Origin: Pachyseris speciosa
Taxonomy: Eukaryota; Cnidaria; Anthozoa; Scleractinia; Pachyseridae
Assembly: GCA_016490735.1 (NCBI GenBank)
Contig: JAEMWC010000455.1
Location: 257,501-321,500, forward strand
DNA length: 64,000 nucleotides
Reading direction: 5' to 3'
Position 1 is the stretch's first letter. Every line of letters begins with the position of its first letter. The notes under the pieces are model-generated. The model searched no databases. It was not told where the DNA came from and saw only the letters and a program-made list of their open reading frames with translations. The position numbers and the translations under genes were made by a program. Shown piece after piece: positions 1 through 13,600 of this stretch.

Positions 1-132
1 CCGCTTCTTCGCAGTTTTGAATTGTCTGCATTGAGGATTTTGATAATTTACTTGTTTAGTTTTCTATGACTAGTAGATTTATGCCAAAACAATCATTAGG
101 TTATTAGCTCTTGATTTCTGTAGTGTGTGTGA

Positions 133-172
133 TAGCTGATTTGGGCTGTGCCCTCATCAGCTATCACATGAT
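133..172 (-). other. Palindrome resembling a degenerate hammerhead ribozyme
   Basis: On the minus strand GTGATAG is followed by CTGATGA, a GGGC/GCCC hairpin with a 3-nt loop, then AAATCAG and CTATCAC. Flank pairing (GTGATAG/CTATCAC) and the CTGATGA box fit a hammerhead, but the second core box reads AAA where GAAA is required. It may be a decayed ribozyme from a Penelope-like or retrozyme element, or a simple inverted repeat. Confidence 0.3.
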
Positions 173-578
173 AGAAATATTGAGCTCATAATCTAATTAT
201 TGTTAATTAAAATTGAGCAGATTTAATTGGTGTTTTTACTGCAAGCATTGAATCTGCATGGTAGTTTCTCAGTTGGAAGGCTTTGATTACCACCTTACTC
301 TTTCTAAGTTTTGTGAAAAATTGCAAATAATATTTCACAATTTGGGAGGAAAAGGGTAAGTATGGCTACCAACTATAAACTCATCCCATGGGACAATGAA
401 TTTGGAAGTTGGACTGAGGTCCAGTCTAGGTATTTCTTTGCATACTCAAGGAACAATCACCTTGTTTAGTGTGAAAGGCACTTCAAGGAATTTCTTTGCT
501 TCTAGCTTCCAGTAGTTGCCCCTAATATGTTAATGTATAGTTTACTTTGACGTCAACTAACATTTCAATTATTTGCAG

Positions 579-1552
579 TCCAAAATGTGGCTTCTTACAC
601 ATTCTAAGAGCTCCAACGTCCCCAACAAAGAAACTTGAAGAAGATTCACTCACATATCTTAATCAAGGTATTGGACAGGTTCAATACACAGCCATAACTG
701 TTTGGTTTGTACTCAAAGGGAGAACTTGGGTTAAAAGGAGAACTTGGGATAAATTATTAAGTTTAACATCTGAGTCTAGCGGGTAAACCCAAATGTGTAT
801 AAATAATTATGAAAAGCTCATTTTTTGCGCTGGCTAGAGTTCAGTCAGTCCTTCAAGACTAGTACTGCCAAAATTACCTTAAAGTAAAAGTAATGATATA
901 AAGGGACAGTAAAGCTTGTGTTGCCACAGCATTTGGAAGTGAGACAGAGAACGCTAAACCTTTGCTGAATTTAATAGGCCTCTTAACAGTTAATAATATC
1001 TATCGTCTACAAGTCTCAAAATTCGTGCATTCATGGCATAAAGGCTGCTTGCCTGAACTTTTCGACAACTTGTTTCAATATGCTAGTAATACACACCACT
1101 ACAACACGAGATATACAGCTAAGAAAAATCTTAATAAGCCGAGTGTACGAACTAACGTAGGTAACCAATCAATCTCTTTTATGGCTACGGACATTTGGAA
1201 AGACATCCCAACTCATTTAAAAAACTCAAGTGTGTTCACATTTCCTAAGAAAATTAAACACTATCTACTCTCTGAACAACAAATAAAATAAAGTTTCGTT
1301 TTACTGATGAAGCAACATACTTCATGTAAATAAGTTCACCCTTCCTTGCATTTCTTTTTATTTTATTTTTATTTTATTTTATTTTACCTGCCACTTAGAA
1401 CCTAAATTGTTCAGGGAGCTAACAAGAAAACCTACTGGTTTATTTAGCTTCCTAGCTTGCCTATTGTTTTTATTTAGTTTACATTAACATATTTTGTAAA
1501 TTTTGTAGATTGTAATTAAAAAAAAAGTATACATTGATAAAAGCAAATAAAG

Positions 1553-1607
<55 letters not shown>

Positions 1608-4600
1608 GAAGGATGGGGAGAAAAGTTGAAAATCATACAAGCATTTAACAGCAAACTGTTTTCAAGTAATGTTAATTTGTCTCTTTATGCACAGTTCTAT
1701 GAAATGACAACTTTTTAAGCAATGGTATGGCATATCGAAATATTTCCACCTGGTTTTAGCTGTGCAATAAGAACTGTGAAGGTTCCTGTCACAAAACATT
1801 TGTTTTTCTCCATCTCTGTTATAATTTAGACAAATCAAATCAAATGTCTTATCTTAACCGTGTGTAACTTGGCTTATTACATTTAAATTTTAAAACGTAA
1901 AAAAATATAAAAAATTTTTCCTGTACTCAGAGCACAGTTAAAAGACTTAAAAAAGTGGAATATTTCGTTCGGATCAACCGAACTTCGTCAGCCACAATGT
2001 AAATTTGAAAGTTAAGAAGGGTTATATAATGGACCCGAGGGAGCTAAGATAGTGTCATAGATTCTGGCTAATTCGAACCCATTGTCTCTGTTCAAGGAGG
2101 GCTTACGTAATTTTATCTCAATTGCCTCCCTTATGCGGCGTTTGAAAGTGTTACTTTCTGTGGCAAGAACTCAGGCCCCATACAAGCCTGAATTTTTTCA
2201 GGCTTTATTTTCACTACTGCAGCTTAAGTAGTGTTCATAACTGCGACGATCATTCACATACTCAGAATAGATAGCAAGTATTGTAGCCAATAACAGAAAA
2301 CACTCATGATACAGATTCTTCGGGATCTCTCGAGGCCGATCAATATCTGAATTTTCATTCCAACCACCACTTACAACATAAAAGAGCTGTAGTTAACACT
2401 TTACTACTCTGAGCTCACACCTTGGTGTCCGAAGAAGTCGACAAAGTTAAGGAAATTCAACACGTTAAGGAAGCCTTGAAAGCCAATAATTATCCTGATT
2501 GGATGCTAACAATACCGAGCACTGGATCGGCCTTGAGAGATCCCGAAGAATCTGTTAATGAGAAGAGAATTTATGCTTCAATGCCATACATCAAGGGCAT
2601 TTCGGAACGCCTCCAAAGAGCATTCAAATCACACAAGATAACACTTGTACACAAGCCTTTCAATTCCTTAAGATCACAACTAGTTCGGGTTAAGGACAAA
2701 ACGGAAAATCTTAGAAAGTGTGGAACAGTCTATCATATCCATTGCGAACAATGTGACAAAGACTATGTGGGCGAAACGTCTCGTTTATTGGAAACTCGAG
2801 TAAAGGAACATCTTTCTACAAACTCGTCAGCTGTTCGTGAACATTGCCACCTTACAGGTCATTCGGTGGATTCCAGTAAAACAAAAGTTCTTGCCACGGA
2901 AAGTAACACTTTCAAACGCCGCATAAGGGAGGCAATTGAGATAAAATTACGTAAGCCCTCCTTGAACAGAGACAATGGGTTCGAATTAGCCAGAATCTAT
3001 GACACTATCTTAGCTCCCTCGGGTCCATTATATAACCCTTCTTAACTTTCAAATTTACATTGTGGCTGACGAAGTTCGGTTGATCCGAACGAAAAATATT
3101 CCACTTTTTTAAGTCTTTTAATTGTGCTCTGAGTACAGGAAAAATCATTTATATTTTTTTACGTTTTAAAATCATGATTCCAGAGCAGGAAAACAATATT
3201 TTTGATTCTACATTTAAATTGTTTTGCCTATATACTTTCACATCAGTGATAAACATTATATGATAGCATGTGACCTAACATTTAACTGTGCAAGTTGCCA
3301 TTTAGCAGTTAATGGGTAATTAGACTACCGCATTCCCTTGGGAGTTTTTTGATTTCTGAATGTGATTGGATGTTACAGGACAGTCTTATCTGGTTGAACT
3401 GTCATGTCTTCCCGCTGAAGCTGTCAAGCTGGAGGGGCAGTATGTTAAGGTAGAGTGCACACATCATAGAGAAATGAGTTGTCTTGAGGCCATTTTAAAT
3501 GCTTCAGTTTGCCTAAAGCCTGGCTTTCACTAGCGACGCAAGCACGAGTGCATGCATAAGCGCAAGCATAAGTAGCTTATGCCAAGTGAAAACAACACTA
3601 CGCAAGTATAAGCGCAAGCATAATAGTCTAGTGGCTTAGCAGAATGATTGTGACAGACTGGACAAAAAGTGCCAAAATTTGAACACATGTAGCTTAGCAC
3701 TAGTTAATCAATTCTAGCATGGGAGCCCAATCCAATCGCCTATCGTGCCCATTTTATTTAGCAATCAAATATCTCACGTAATAGCTATGATGGGGTATCT
3801 GTGGTGCAAATAACAAAAAATAGAATTTACTATTAATGTCAAGAAAATAGTAAATAACCCTTTTAATCTACAGAATTCAAATATTCAAAAGGAGCAATAG
3901 TTATTGCGTTTGGGAAAGGAGAACGCACACCTAATTTCGTGTTGGTTTCCTTGTGTTCCTTGCGCTTTGTGTTCCTGTGCACGATAATACCATAAGGACA
4001 ATACTGTAAGGACTCCAAAATTATTTTTCAGGGGCGAATAGACAGAAGGGGTCAAGAATTTATTGGGGGAAGTCAGAACTTAAAGTCGAAACGGTCGGGT
4101 AGGCGTGTTTTTTCGCTTTGAAAGATTGGTCGTGCAAATTCTCATGTTAGCCCTTATTTGAGTTCCTTTTATTACACTATGACGACCAGTTGCCGTTTTC
4201 ATCCCGAGAAAGACTTGTTTTGAATTTCGCTTGCTTTTCTTTGCTGTTAATTGTTTTAGCTACCAAATACACTGTACTTTTGAGTTTTCTCACAACCATA
4301 ACAGCACCAGGGAAACATGGAATATGCAAATTAATATGCTTTTCAGCTTACAACTGGCTTTTGACGATGTGAAAAGTACAGTGCTCCAAAGCGTTCAAAG
4401 ATTGATCTTGCAAATACTCATGTTGGCCCTTATTTAAGTTCTTTGTATTACACTACGGCAACCAGTTGCCATTTTCATCCCGAGAAAGACTTGTTTTGAA
4501 TTTCACTCACTTTTCTTTGCTGTTAATTGTTTTAGCTACCAAATACACTGTACTTTCGAGTTTTCTCACAACCATAACAGCGCCAGGTAAACATGGAATA

Positions 4601-7600
4601 TGCAAATATGCTTTTCAGCTTACAACTGGCTTTTGACGATGTGAAAGGTACAGTGCTCCAAAGCTACTTTTTTGTTTTGCTTAGAGCAAGCGCTGTTAAC
4701 ATTGTAGCAAAAAGGTAAACAATGTTTTATTCCACGCAGGCAAAGAAACTGAAACGTTGCTTTGAAATATCGAAGTCCGTCGAATGGTGCGGTGTGAAAC
4801 ATGATGTAATGAAACATCACTCTGTTTGCCTAGCACATGACAAAAAATCTGCCACTGGTAAAATGTTTTCTACCGCTTTCCGTGAATGTTCTGTTGGTTA
4901 AGGCCATGTTTACAAGCAGGGAGGGTAACCCTAGTGCTAGGGTTACTCTAGCAGGAGAGTCAAAGATAGCCCGGTTTTACGAGCAAAATTTCACAGGTAG
5001 GGCTACCCTGGCACCCAGGACAACTGAATCGCAAACAAATTAAAATGGTTGACAAGAAAAGAGTTCTGCTAAGTACTTCGATTCTCCTTTCATGCTGCCT
5101 GTTGTTGCTCCTTTCGAGTGTCATGGAATGCTGTTACGTTACCTTTTTATTTCTAGACAACGACAACAAGTTACAATACAATACAATACTTCACTGGCGT
5201 GATTGACTTGAATGCAACATGTGAAATGGGAGAGTGATTTGACAAAGAAGATTACGAAGAAAACTTAGCCGTACAGATCATTGGTGGAAGAATTTATTTG
5301 AGGGAAGGATTTTCACTTACCTTGCACTTGAAATGTTTTCTGTTTACCTGCCCTGTAAACACATTGATAAAAAACTGAAGAAATGTGGGAGCGCTAGGGT
5401 GACCCTCCTGCTAGGGTTACCCTAGTACTAAGGTTACCCTACCTGCTTGTAAGCAGGGCCTAAATCAAGACTTCTGTCGAAGTAATCGTCAAGAATACAG
5501 CTTCAGTATGGCTCGGAAATTGAAAACGTATGGATAGTGAGTTTTTACCCTTAACTGCGCTAAAATTGTGCAGTTATTTCGTTAACTTTGCAACGGTTTT
5601 TCCTTTGCGTTCTGAACTCTCGTGTTTTTGTCCTTTTTCCCCCCGCTACACACCAGATTTTGTTTCCCCAATTTTTATGTCGTTTCAAATATCAGTTTTT
5701 GGAATGTTCGTCTGATTAAAATAAGATTACTTGTAAATTAACTTCTATGAGAAATTACTAATGTACCAAGTTTCTGGCAGTTGAAATGGGACAGCTACTA
5801 ATTTATGATCTGTGTATGGAACTACAGAGAAATTCTACGCCTTGCCTTAAGTATTACATGAAATTTTTGAGACATGTTTATTTCACAATTTCACGAGGCG
5901 CTTATTTCATGACACTAAAATTTCGAAAATTTCCGCGATTTTGAATCACTTTAATTTCGTGTTTTTGAGTAAGACTTAATTTATAACTTGTCCTTGAATC
6001 AAATAAAACTACTTCATTTTATGAACAACCTTAAAAGCCACTGAGAGGTTCAAGCAGCCAGTGGAACAGCACGACAAGGAGCCAGTAAATGGACGGTTAA
6101 AGAAATGCTGCCTGCAGAAGAGGAAGAAAATAATAGTGATGAGGAGGATCAAGAGGTTGCCTCAGAATAGTTAAAAATATGATTTTCTGAAGGTTTTATT
6201 GCTAATAAACTTGTTCCGTCTTGATTATTGACATAATGTGTATCACCTCAGTTATTTTTGAGTCATGTTATGTTCGCGACACTTATTGTTCTCGTCACTT
6301 TAATTTTGAAAATCTTTTAAAATTGCAACATTCGCGAAATTAACGTGTCACGAAAACTTTATTTAATAAAGTACCTGTCCCATGTCTGGCTACTCACAAT
6401 AACATATATTTGTTATTATGATGAAATACAGATCGTACCATTTGATTCAGTGCACAACTGATAAGCTTGGTTGGCCCGTGCTGCAAACAACCCCTCAAAA
6501 GTATAACTTGGTAACCACCCACATTTATGTAACATGCATTTATACATTAATGAGCATAATTTGGATGACCTTCGAAATAAAAGCTTTAAAGAAATCCTAA
6601 TGTTCATTATATAATCTTTTAATTGCCTAGAAAACTTTCATTGTAAATATCTTATAATATATATAAAAGTAACAATTGCTTGGTAACGAGGCAATTTTGA
6701 AACATTTTATGAAAGGAAAATAAGCAATTATCATTCAGGGAAATCCTTGTATTAATTTTGAGCCATTTTACACTTCAAAACTGTCAAAAATACTATTTTG
6801 AGACAAAAGCCTGGTTACCAAGCACAGCTGTGTGAAGATGAAAAGTACTTCCCAGTTTATACGTTAACGAGAAGTTTCTTTCTTGGGCAACCATCCCAGA
6901 TTTAATACTCGTATCCTGAGGAAACTGCATACAAAGTTTGGCACTTTTGTCCGCTATGTCACGATGCGTCCCAAATTTTGCATTAAGCCACTAGACTATA
7001 AGGAAAAGGAAAAATTTTGATCCTTGCGCTTGTGCTTGCACTTATGCTTATGCTTGCGTTAAGCCTATTTTCATGGTGAAATAAGGGCTCTTGTGCTTTT
7101 GCTTATGCTTGCGCTTGTGCTTGCGTCACTAGTGAAAACCAGGCTTAACACTGTACCATTGCTGAAATAGCCAAATATATGAGTAGGTCAAAATGAAATT
7201 CAGGTCAAAATGATTTTAATGTAGGTCAAAATGAAATTCCTTTGTCTTCTAACCCTAATTATTCATGAATCAAGGATCAGGAAACAAAGGAACTTCATTT
7301 TGACCAAGGTTAAAATCATTTTGAAGTGAATTTCATTTTGACTTACAACATATATTTTAATGCCAGGGTGTGAGCTTGAATTTTGATTGACTTGGCAGTT
7401 TCATGAGCTGCATACATGTAAGACTCAGACTTGCAGTCCATCAGATTTTCCAAATCAGTTACATTTTATCTCATAAGCTGGCTTTAATCTGGTGTCAAAT
7501 AAAGTTTTGTTAATGTACAATTCAATTTACTCCTGACCAATGTTCTGGGCCACTGTTCCTACCCCATGGGGTCCATGACTCATAACAAGGTTTTTTCACA

Positions 7601-10600
7601 CTTGTATCCCCTGAACTACCCTAAAGTTTCTATCAATTGCTCACTTTTGTACTGCCTGGCTGCATAGTTGATTCTCGGTTTTGTTTGTCTTGTAGAGTGT
7701 TGTTAAACTTTGCTTTTATGAGAGAAAACTTCAAGTGCAAGAGTCTGAAAAATACGAGGAGTGGAAGAACAACAGACCAGCTGACAGAATCTTGGAAATA
7801 GGTAAAGATTGCATTATTATAGGCTGTTTTCTCATGATATTAAAAACATTCTAAACTGTGATTGGTGATCTGCATCTGTTTCCTTTGTCTGTGCTATGTG
7901 GCTATTAAACCAAAGATAAAAATAATTGAACCACAGCATACTCTTGGTGCTCTTTTAACAACCCAAGATATTCTCCCTCCACCCCCAATTGCAATGCCTT
8001 GATGCAGTGTTGACTCTCTAAACATTTAAATACTATCTATTATAATTACGTTAATTCATTTTAATGGCCATCAGCACTTTCTCAGTGAAGGGCAGGGGTG
8101 CCGAAACGTAAGTAGACAGCAAAGAAACATATATTTGTGAGCATGAAAATATGGCCATGTTACACTATGGATGTGTATTTCTTGTGCATCCTTTTGCAAA
8201 GTGTGCCAAGGAAATTATGCTGGGTTCTCAACTGTTCATGTACAGTGTAATAACTGCCAAATTTCACTGTACCTTATTTAAATGTTAAATTCCAAATACT
8301 TATCTTTCAGATGTTCCCATGTCTAGCGGTGTTTACAACATAAGAAGTAAAGGGAATTTACTCAACTGTTATGAATTTGAATGGGATGCCAACAAGGAGT
8401 CCAAACTTTACGTCATTGTAAGTAGCTCCTGGATAAAGAAAATCTGAGTTTTCTTTAGCTCATATTTTGAAGGGTTTTTCACAAATGGGGTGTACATCAC
8501 CATTTGGCCTTTAAGTCTAAATCCAAATTATATCTTGAAATTCACCTACTTTAGCATAGCGCCTGTTAATCACGTCAGAAATGAAGACATTTGTACTTAT
8601 TTTGTGATTTAAAGGTCTGGATTCAGCAAATTATTGTATGAATCTGAACCAACTGCAATGATGCATGGATTATTTCTCTTGCAAGCCCAAACAAAAGTAA
8701 ATCAGATCTTTTTTGTTTCTGTTTGAGACTTGAGTTTTTGGCAAAAGTCATAATTATATAATAAGCTACTTAATTGAGAATGAATATATAAAAATCATAT
8801 ATTTGAACTGCAAATTAAAGAATGAATAATTATGTGAATGATCATTGCAGTTATGAACACCACTTAATAAGCAGTTGTGAAACCGTACTCACGGGTATTA
8901 CGAGCCAACAAAATAACCGTCTTCCAGTTGGCTTGTTAGCTCAGTTGGTAGAGCACTGCAGCTGTGTTTTCACCACTGCTTAAGTAGTGTTTGTAACTGT
9001 GATGATCATTCTCATATTAATTCTAATTCATTGAATTGTAAACTTCAAATCACAAAAATAAGTGTGCCAGAACTTCATTTATGGCACAATCACCAGTCTG
9101 TTTCCCAAAGTAAAGCAGCTGTGTTGCAAGATTTGGATTTTAAGGCCAAATGGTGAAATGCACACCTTTTGCAGAATACACTTCAATTGAATCTGGCTCC
9201 TTTGAATGAGACAGAGTTGTCCTCTTTAATTTCACTGCAGATAAACTGTGTCAGTTCAGAGTTCACTAAAGGAAAGAGTGGTAAGACTGTTGATTTTAAA
9301 AATGTTATCAACAAGGGCTGTTGGATTGCAAGCGTTAATAAATTGAAGGCCTCAGAATAACACACATGTTGAGTGACTTTTGTGCTGGTATTTTTATATG
9401 TTTGCTCGAAAATAGCTTTCTCTCACTTTGTAATAGAGTCTAACCGTATTTCCTTTCCTTTTCTAGTCATTATAACTAACTTAAAACTTGTGTCCGTGTC
9501 CATGTTAATCCTATGTTGTTATTTAAAGGTTAGATGCAAAGCCCCGGCCGTGATGAGCTCTTGGGGCAAACATGTAATTAAAAGTAATATGTTTAAATTA
9601 AAAAAAAAAAGCTGATTTCTCGCATACAGGCTTGTTTTAACAACAACAACAAAGAAGTTTAATTCCACCATCATCGCAGTTAATCTGAATTACAATGTGG
9701 TTACACTTGTATAACTATGAAATTTACATAAAGTTGATCAAACAGATTCTCTTCCAGTTTTTGTGTGGTAAACATTGCCATGTAGTTTCTTTTTCGCTGT
9801 TTCATTCTTAGTTTTGGAGAAAACATAGGCCAAAAAGAATGTTCACCCAAAAACTCTCTTAGCATATTGTTATTCCCAGCCCTTCGATTATTAATTTTTA
9901 TTGATGTTTTTGATCATTCCAGGTGGAGAGAGTGGTGTTCCATTTAGGTTACAGCTTGACTCGTTTATGCCCAACTCGTCAACAGATTCTCTTCCAGTGC
10001 ACAGTAGTGGCTGTCAAGTGAAAGTGTTCAAAGTTAGTCAATTTTTTTACACTCATCATATGTTCAAACAAGTATTGAAAAGCTAATGCATCTGTACCAT
10101 TGCAAGATCTGTTTTTGTAACATATCCTGCATAGCATGCACTAGCCACACAAGTTGCAATTTTGGGAATGCATATTCCTTAAAGTACAAACAACATGGTT
10201 TTGCCTGCAGTTTGCTACCTATGCATTATTTTAAGTGGTAACTAACTGTTTTAAATCTGACTAGTTTTTAAGCAAAACTGCAATAATCTGTGAGGTATAC
10301 ATGGAGTGGATCAACCTTATTTTTTGTTTGTATTTTTTTATTCCTGATCCTGTTTGTGTATGCCAAAAGAAAACACTTGTTGAATACATTCTGTAGATTA
10401 TATGTACCCCTATAAACAAACCATTATGCAAACAAAAGTTGTGTAAAAACACTGTCAAGCCCTCCAGAATGATTTGACTGCATTGGAAATGATGAAATGT
10501 TTTTTTTTTAATTTTTTGTCACCAGTCCAAGGGTGCAGATAGGAAACACAAGGTGGAAATGCAGAAACTTGAACACAAGTCACAAGATGAGCTGGTGAGA

Positions 10601-13600
10601 TGAACCATAAATGTTACAAACTATATCCGTAACTTAGAACAAAAAAAGATCTTTTTTCCTCTTTCTAAGATTTGAGTAAATATGTGTGGTTACATTACAT
10701 AATGCCTAGAGACAGATGCTGCCAATGAAAGGTACCTATATTACCAGATGCACAACAGTTTACAGTGTGTGAAAATTTGTTATTGATTCTAATTCACAAC
10801 AGCTACATGTATCAGCTGGAACCCTCCATGTTGCTCTGAATGTTGAAGTCATGTAACTTTGTTATGTTTCAATCTTATCTTTGGTTCAATTTTTATTTTC
10901 CTTTTTTTGTACTCATTATCATCCATTACATACTATATGCAGTTCAAACAAAGGAAAAATTCAGCCAAGGACAAAATTGAACCACAACATGCAATGTACA
11001 GGTGTAGCAAATCCAAAGACGTTCTGTTCATGTGGAAACAATAAAACAAGACTTGTTTATCAATTCACTTTCAGGAGCAACTGAGACCCACTCTGGAATA
11101 CACTGAACTGAAAGAGGTAAGTTCACAGCTGCGCTGCACTGTACAGTGGCATATATGACTGACAGGTTTCAGATCTGACGGACCGGTTAGCTCAGTTGGT
11201 AGAACACTGGACTACTGTGCGAGAGGTCTCAGGTTCAACCCCAGCCGGACCAAAACTCAGGGTCTGTAAACATTTGAGGAGAAAGTGCTGCATATGTAAT
11301 GACACCTGCAAATGGTTACATTTTCTACTCTTCTCAGATAAGGACGATAAACTGCAGGCCCCATCTCACAGCTCTTCATAATTAATTATGTGGGATATTA
11401 AAGAACCACTAGGGACGTAACAAAACCTGGCAGTGACCATCCCTAGTGTCCAACCTACTCACTTGGGCCTGCAGTAATTGGCTTCATGCTGTTGCAGTGA
11501 CCCTACCAAGAATTGGCGGAGCTAATAAAGACGAAATTATGGGCAAATTGTCTCCAATGGTTTGTCTGCTGTAATCATCTGGGCTGAGTTGTTCGAAGCA
11601 TGGCTCTTTCAGCGGTCAAGATGAATCAGTTCTCCTGCTGTGACGGCTACCTGCGAGGTCAAGATGGAGCCATCTTGACTGCTCGAGATAGCCCGTTCGT
11701 GGACCACATTTTACTGTCTTTTAATAGTGTCCTTTGAGTCATATAATAAATCTTTATTAACCAAGCTTGTTTGGTCGAGATGGTGGGATATTGACCTAGT
11801 TCTTTTTTTTTGCGTGTTTATGGACCTCAACTTCGTCTCAGTCCAATATCCCATCTTTACCTCTGCTTGGCCAATAACGCACAATCAATCAGACCTCAAA
11901 ATAATTTGGTCAGATACGGCTGTTGGTCAGGCTGTTCAATTTTAAATAAGTGGAAGTTAATGAAGAGATTAAAAACAACAGATTAGAAATCAGTAATTAC
12001 ATTGTGTTTAAAATGCTACGTTAAAACTATGTACTAGAAACTTTATATGATCAGTTAATAATCAACAGATAAATAAAATAAAAATTCCTTTTTAGTTGCC
12101 CCTGAGTAAAGAAGATGACAACAGTTCAAGTTGGATGTCTCCCAGGTAAGTTCCTCTAGTTAGTTGGTCATTCTTCCTGGAATTATTGTGGGTTCACTAC
12201 ACCACTATACAGCTTTAATACATTCTGTCAGCAAAGTTTGCATTATCGTTTTGAGTAAATGTGGTCAAATATCGGAAGGCAGATTTAGACACCATAATTG
12301 TATCCAGCCTCCTTCAACATTGCCTTCTGAGGACTACAATTATTGCACACTTGTCTCAACATCCCAAGACATATTAATTTTTACTTGTCTTGTGCAACCA
12401 TGCCAGCTGAAGGTTTAATTTATCTGAACAAGTTCAAGTAGTAGTCTGTAATTTTTGTAATTCCAGTTTGTTTAGCCACTTATTGTAATGTACGTTTGAA
12501 CACACCTTTTCTTTGAATTTGTGCCATAGAAATGCTTATAATTATTGTTTATTATCTTAGGCTTGTCATCAACATGTTGCTTAAGGTGCAGTAAAACGGT
12601 AAATTCATGCAACTTTCCGTGCAACATTGTTGCCCCGTACGAAAATTAACACTGTAAACAAAAAATAAATCGGGCCATAATTTTGAGCCCAAACTGGGCC
12701 GAAATCAACCAAAATAAGGCCTTAAAAGTTTAACCAAAAGTGAACCAAAACAAGCCTCACTGAAACGTAAATGTTTGAGCCACAAAATTAACCAAAATAG
12801 AACCCAAATGGCAACCTTACTCGAGTGATGCAAAACTGGGCCAAAATTGGGCTTAAACTACGCCATCATTTTGGCTGAAAAGTAACGCGATACTGACACG
12901 CTGCATATTTCTGTAATCCTGTTCGACCTAACTTTGGCCACATTTGGGCCAAAATTACGCTGTAGATGAGGCTGATATCCAGCCATTTTGGGGTCAAGAT
13001 TACGCTCAACAGTAACTCGACACTGGCCTTCACTCGAGATGGGGCGGTTGTTGACGACCACCAAGCCACCAAAATAATCTGAAAGGCTAACTCCTGTATT
13101 AAAATCATAACATAAACACCAATATACGCATTGTACGGGAAGTTTTTTTCTTTAATATTGTCAGCTTATTGATACAGCTATTATAAAATCGTAATGCTCA
13201 ACTGTAAAGGTAAATACGTTTGTGTTAATCGCTAAGAAGTTAAGCTTAATTTTGTTCAGCTCCGAGATGACTTATCAATAAATGCAAGTTTGCTGATGAC
13301 CACGCAACAAATTTTCAACCTATTACAATCCAGTGAATTGCACCAGCGACAATCATCTAAAGTAAGAGAATTAATTGCCACTAGCTGCCAAATTACAATA
13401 TTAATACCAAAGAAACGCGGAACAGTTTGCTTCATGGTTGAATCTTAGCTCGTTTGCCAGCTAGGCTACGTTTGCCACTATTTCTACAACAAACAGAGTG
13501 GTGAAATTTGCTCACCTACTTGTAGATCAGTCTCGATCAGTCTGCTACTTCCCTTTCTTTGGAATCCATAAAATTAGATGGGTGCAAGTTTTATGGAGGT

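Larger units (their letters stand above)
1888..3172 (+). mobile_element. Penelope-like retroelement copy with inverted terminal arm
   Basis: The right side carries the C-terminal part of a Penelope-like ORF with a GIY-YIG domain (2338-3045). The sequence 2887-3172 reappears inverted at 1888-2173, so the copy has head-to-head arms; a short further inverted match joins 2312-2341 to 2526-2557. Such partial inverted arms are known for Penelope-like elements. Each arm contains a hammerhead-type core (see separate entries). A SINE-like segment (2174-2311) separates the arms. The reverse transcriptase is missing, so the copy is non-autonomous. Confidence 0.72.
3519..7146. mobile_element. 3.6-kb TIR DNA transposon derivative
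   Basis: The left end (CCTGGCTTTCACTAGCGACG at about 3523) and the reverse complement of the right end (CCTGGTTTTCACTAGTGACG, ending about 7143) form long terminal inverted repeats rich in GCAAGCATAAGCGCAAG iterations. Homology continues inward (TAGTCTAGTGGCTTA on both sides) for over 150 bp. The interior holds a tandem duplication, a nested smaller TIR element and a short coding-like tail. No transposase core is recognisable. Confidence 0.65.

Noticed and set aside
4190..5043. Short open frames in the tandem duplication
   Set aside because: They differ between the two repeat copies and show no coding signature.
8060..8120. Hammerhead ribozyme around GGTGCCGAAACG
   Set aside because: The GCC-GAAA side is present but the upstream CTGANGA box is not intact (CAGTGAA), so there is too little support.
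11179..11250. tRNA gene
   Set aside because: A and B boxes are present but the anticodon arm does not fold, the acceptor stem has a mismatch and a SINE body follows.
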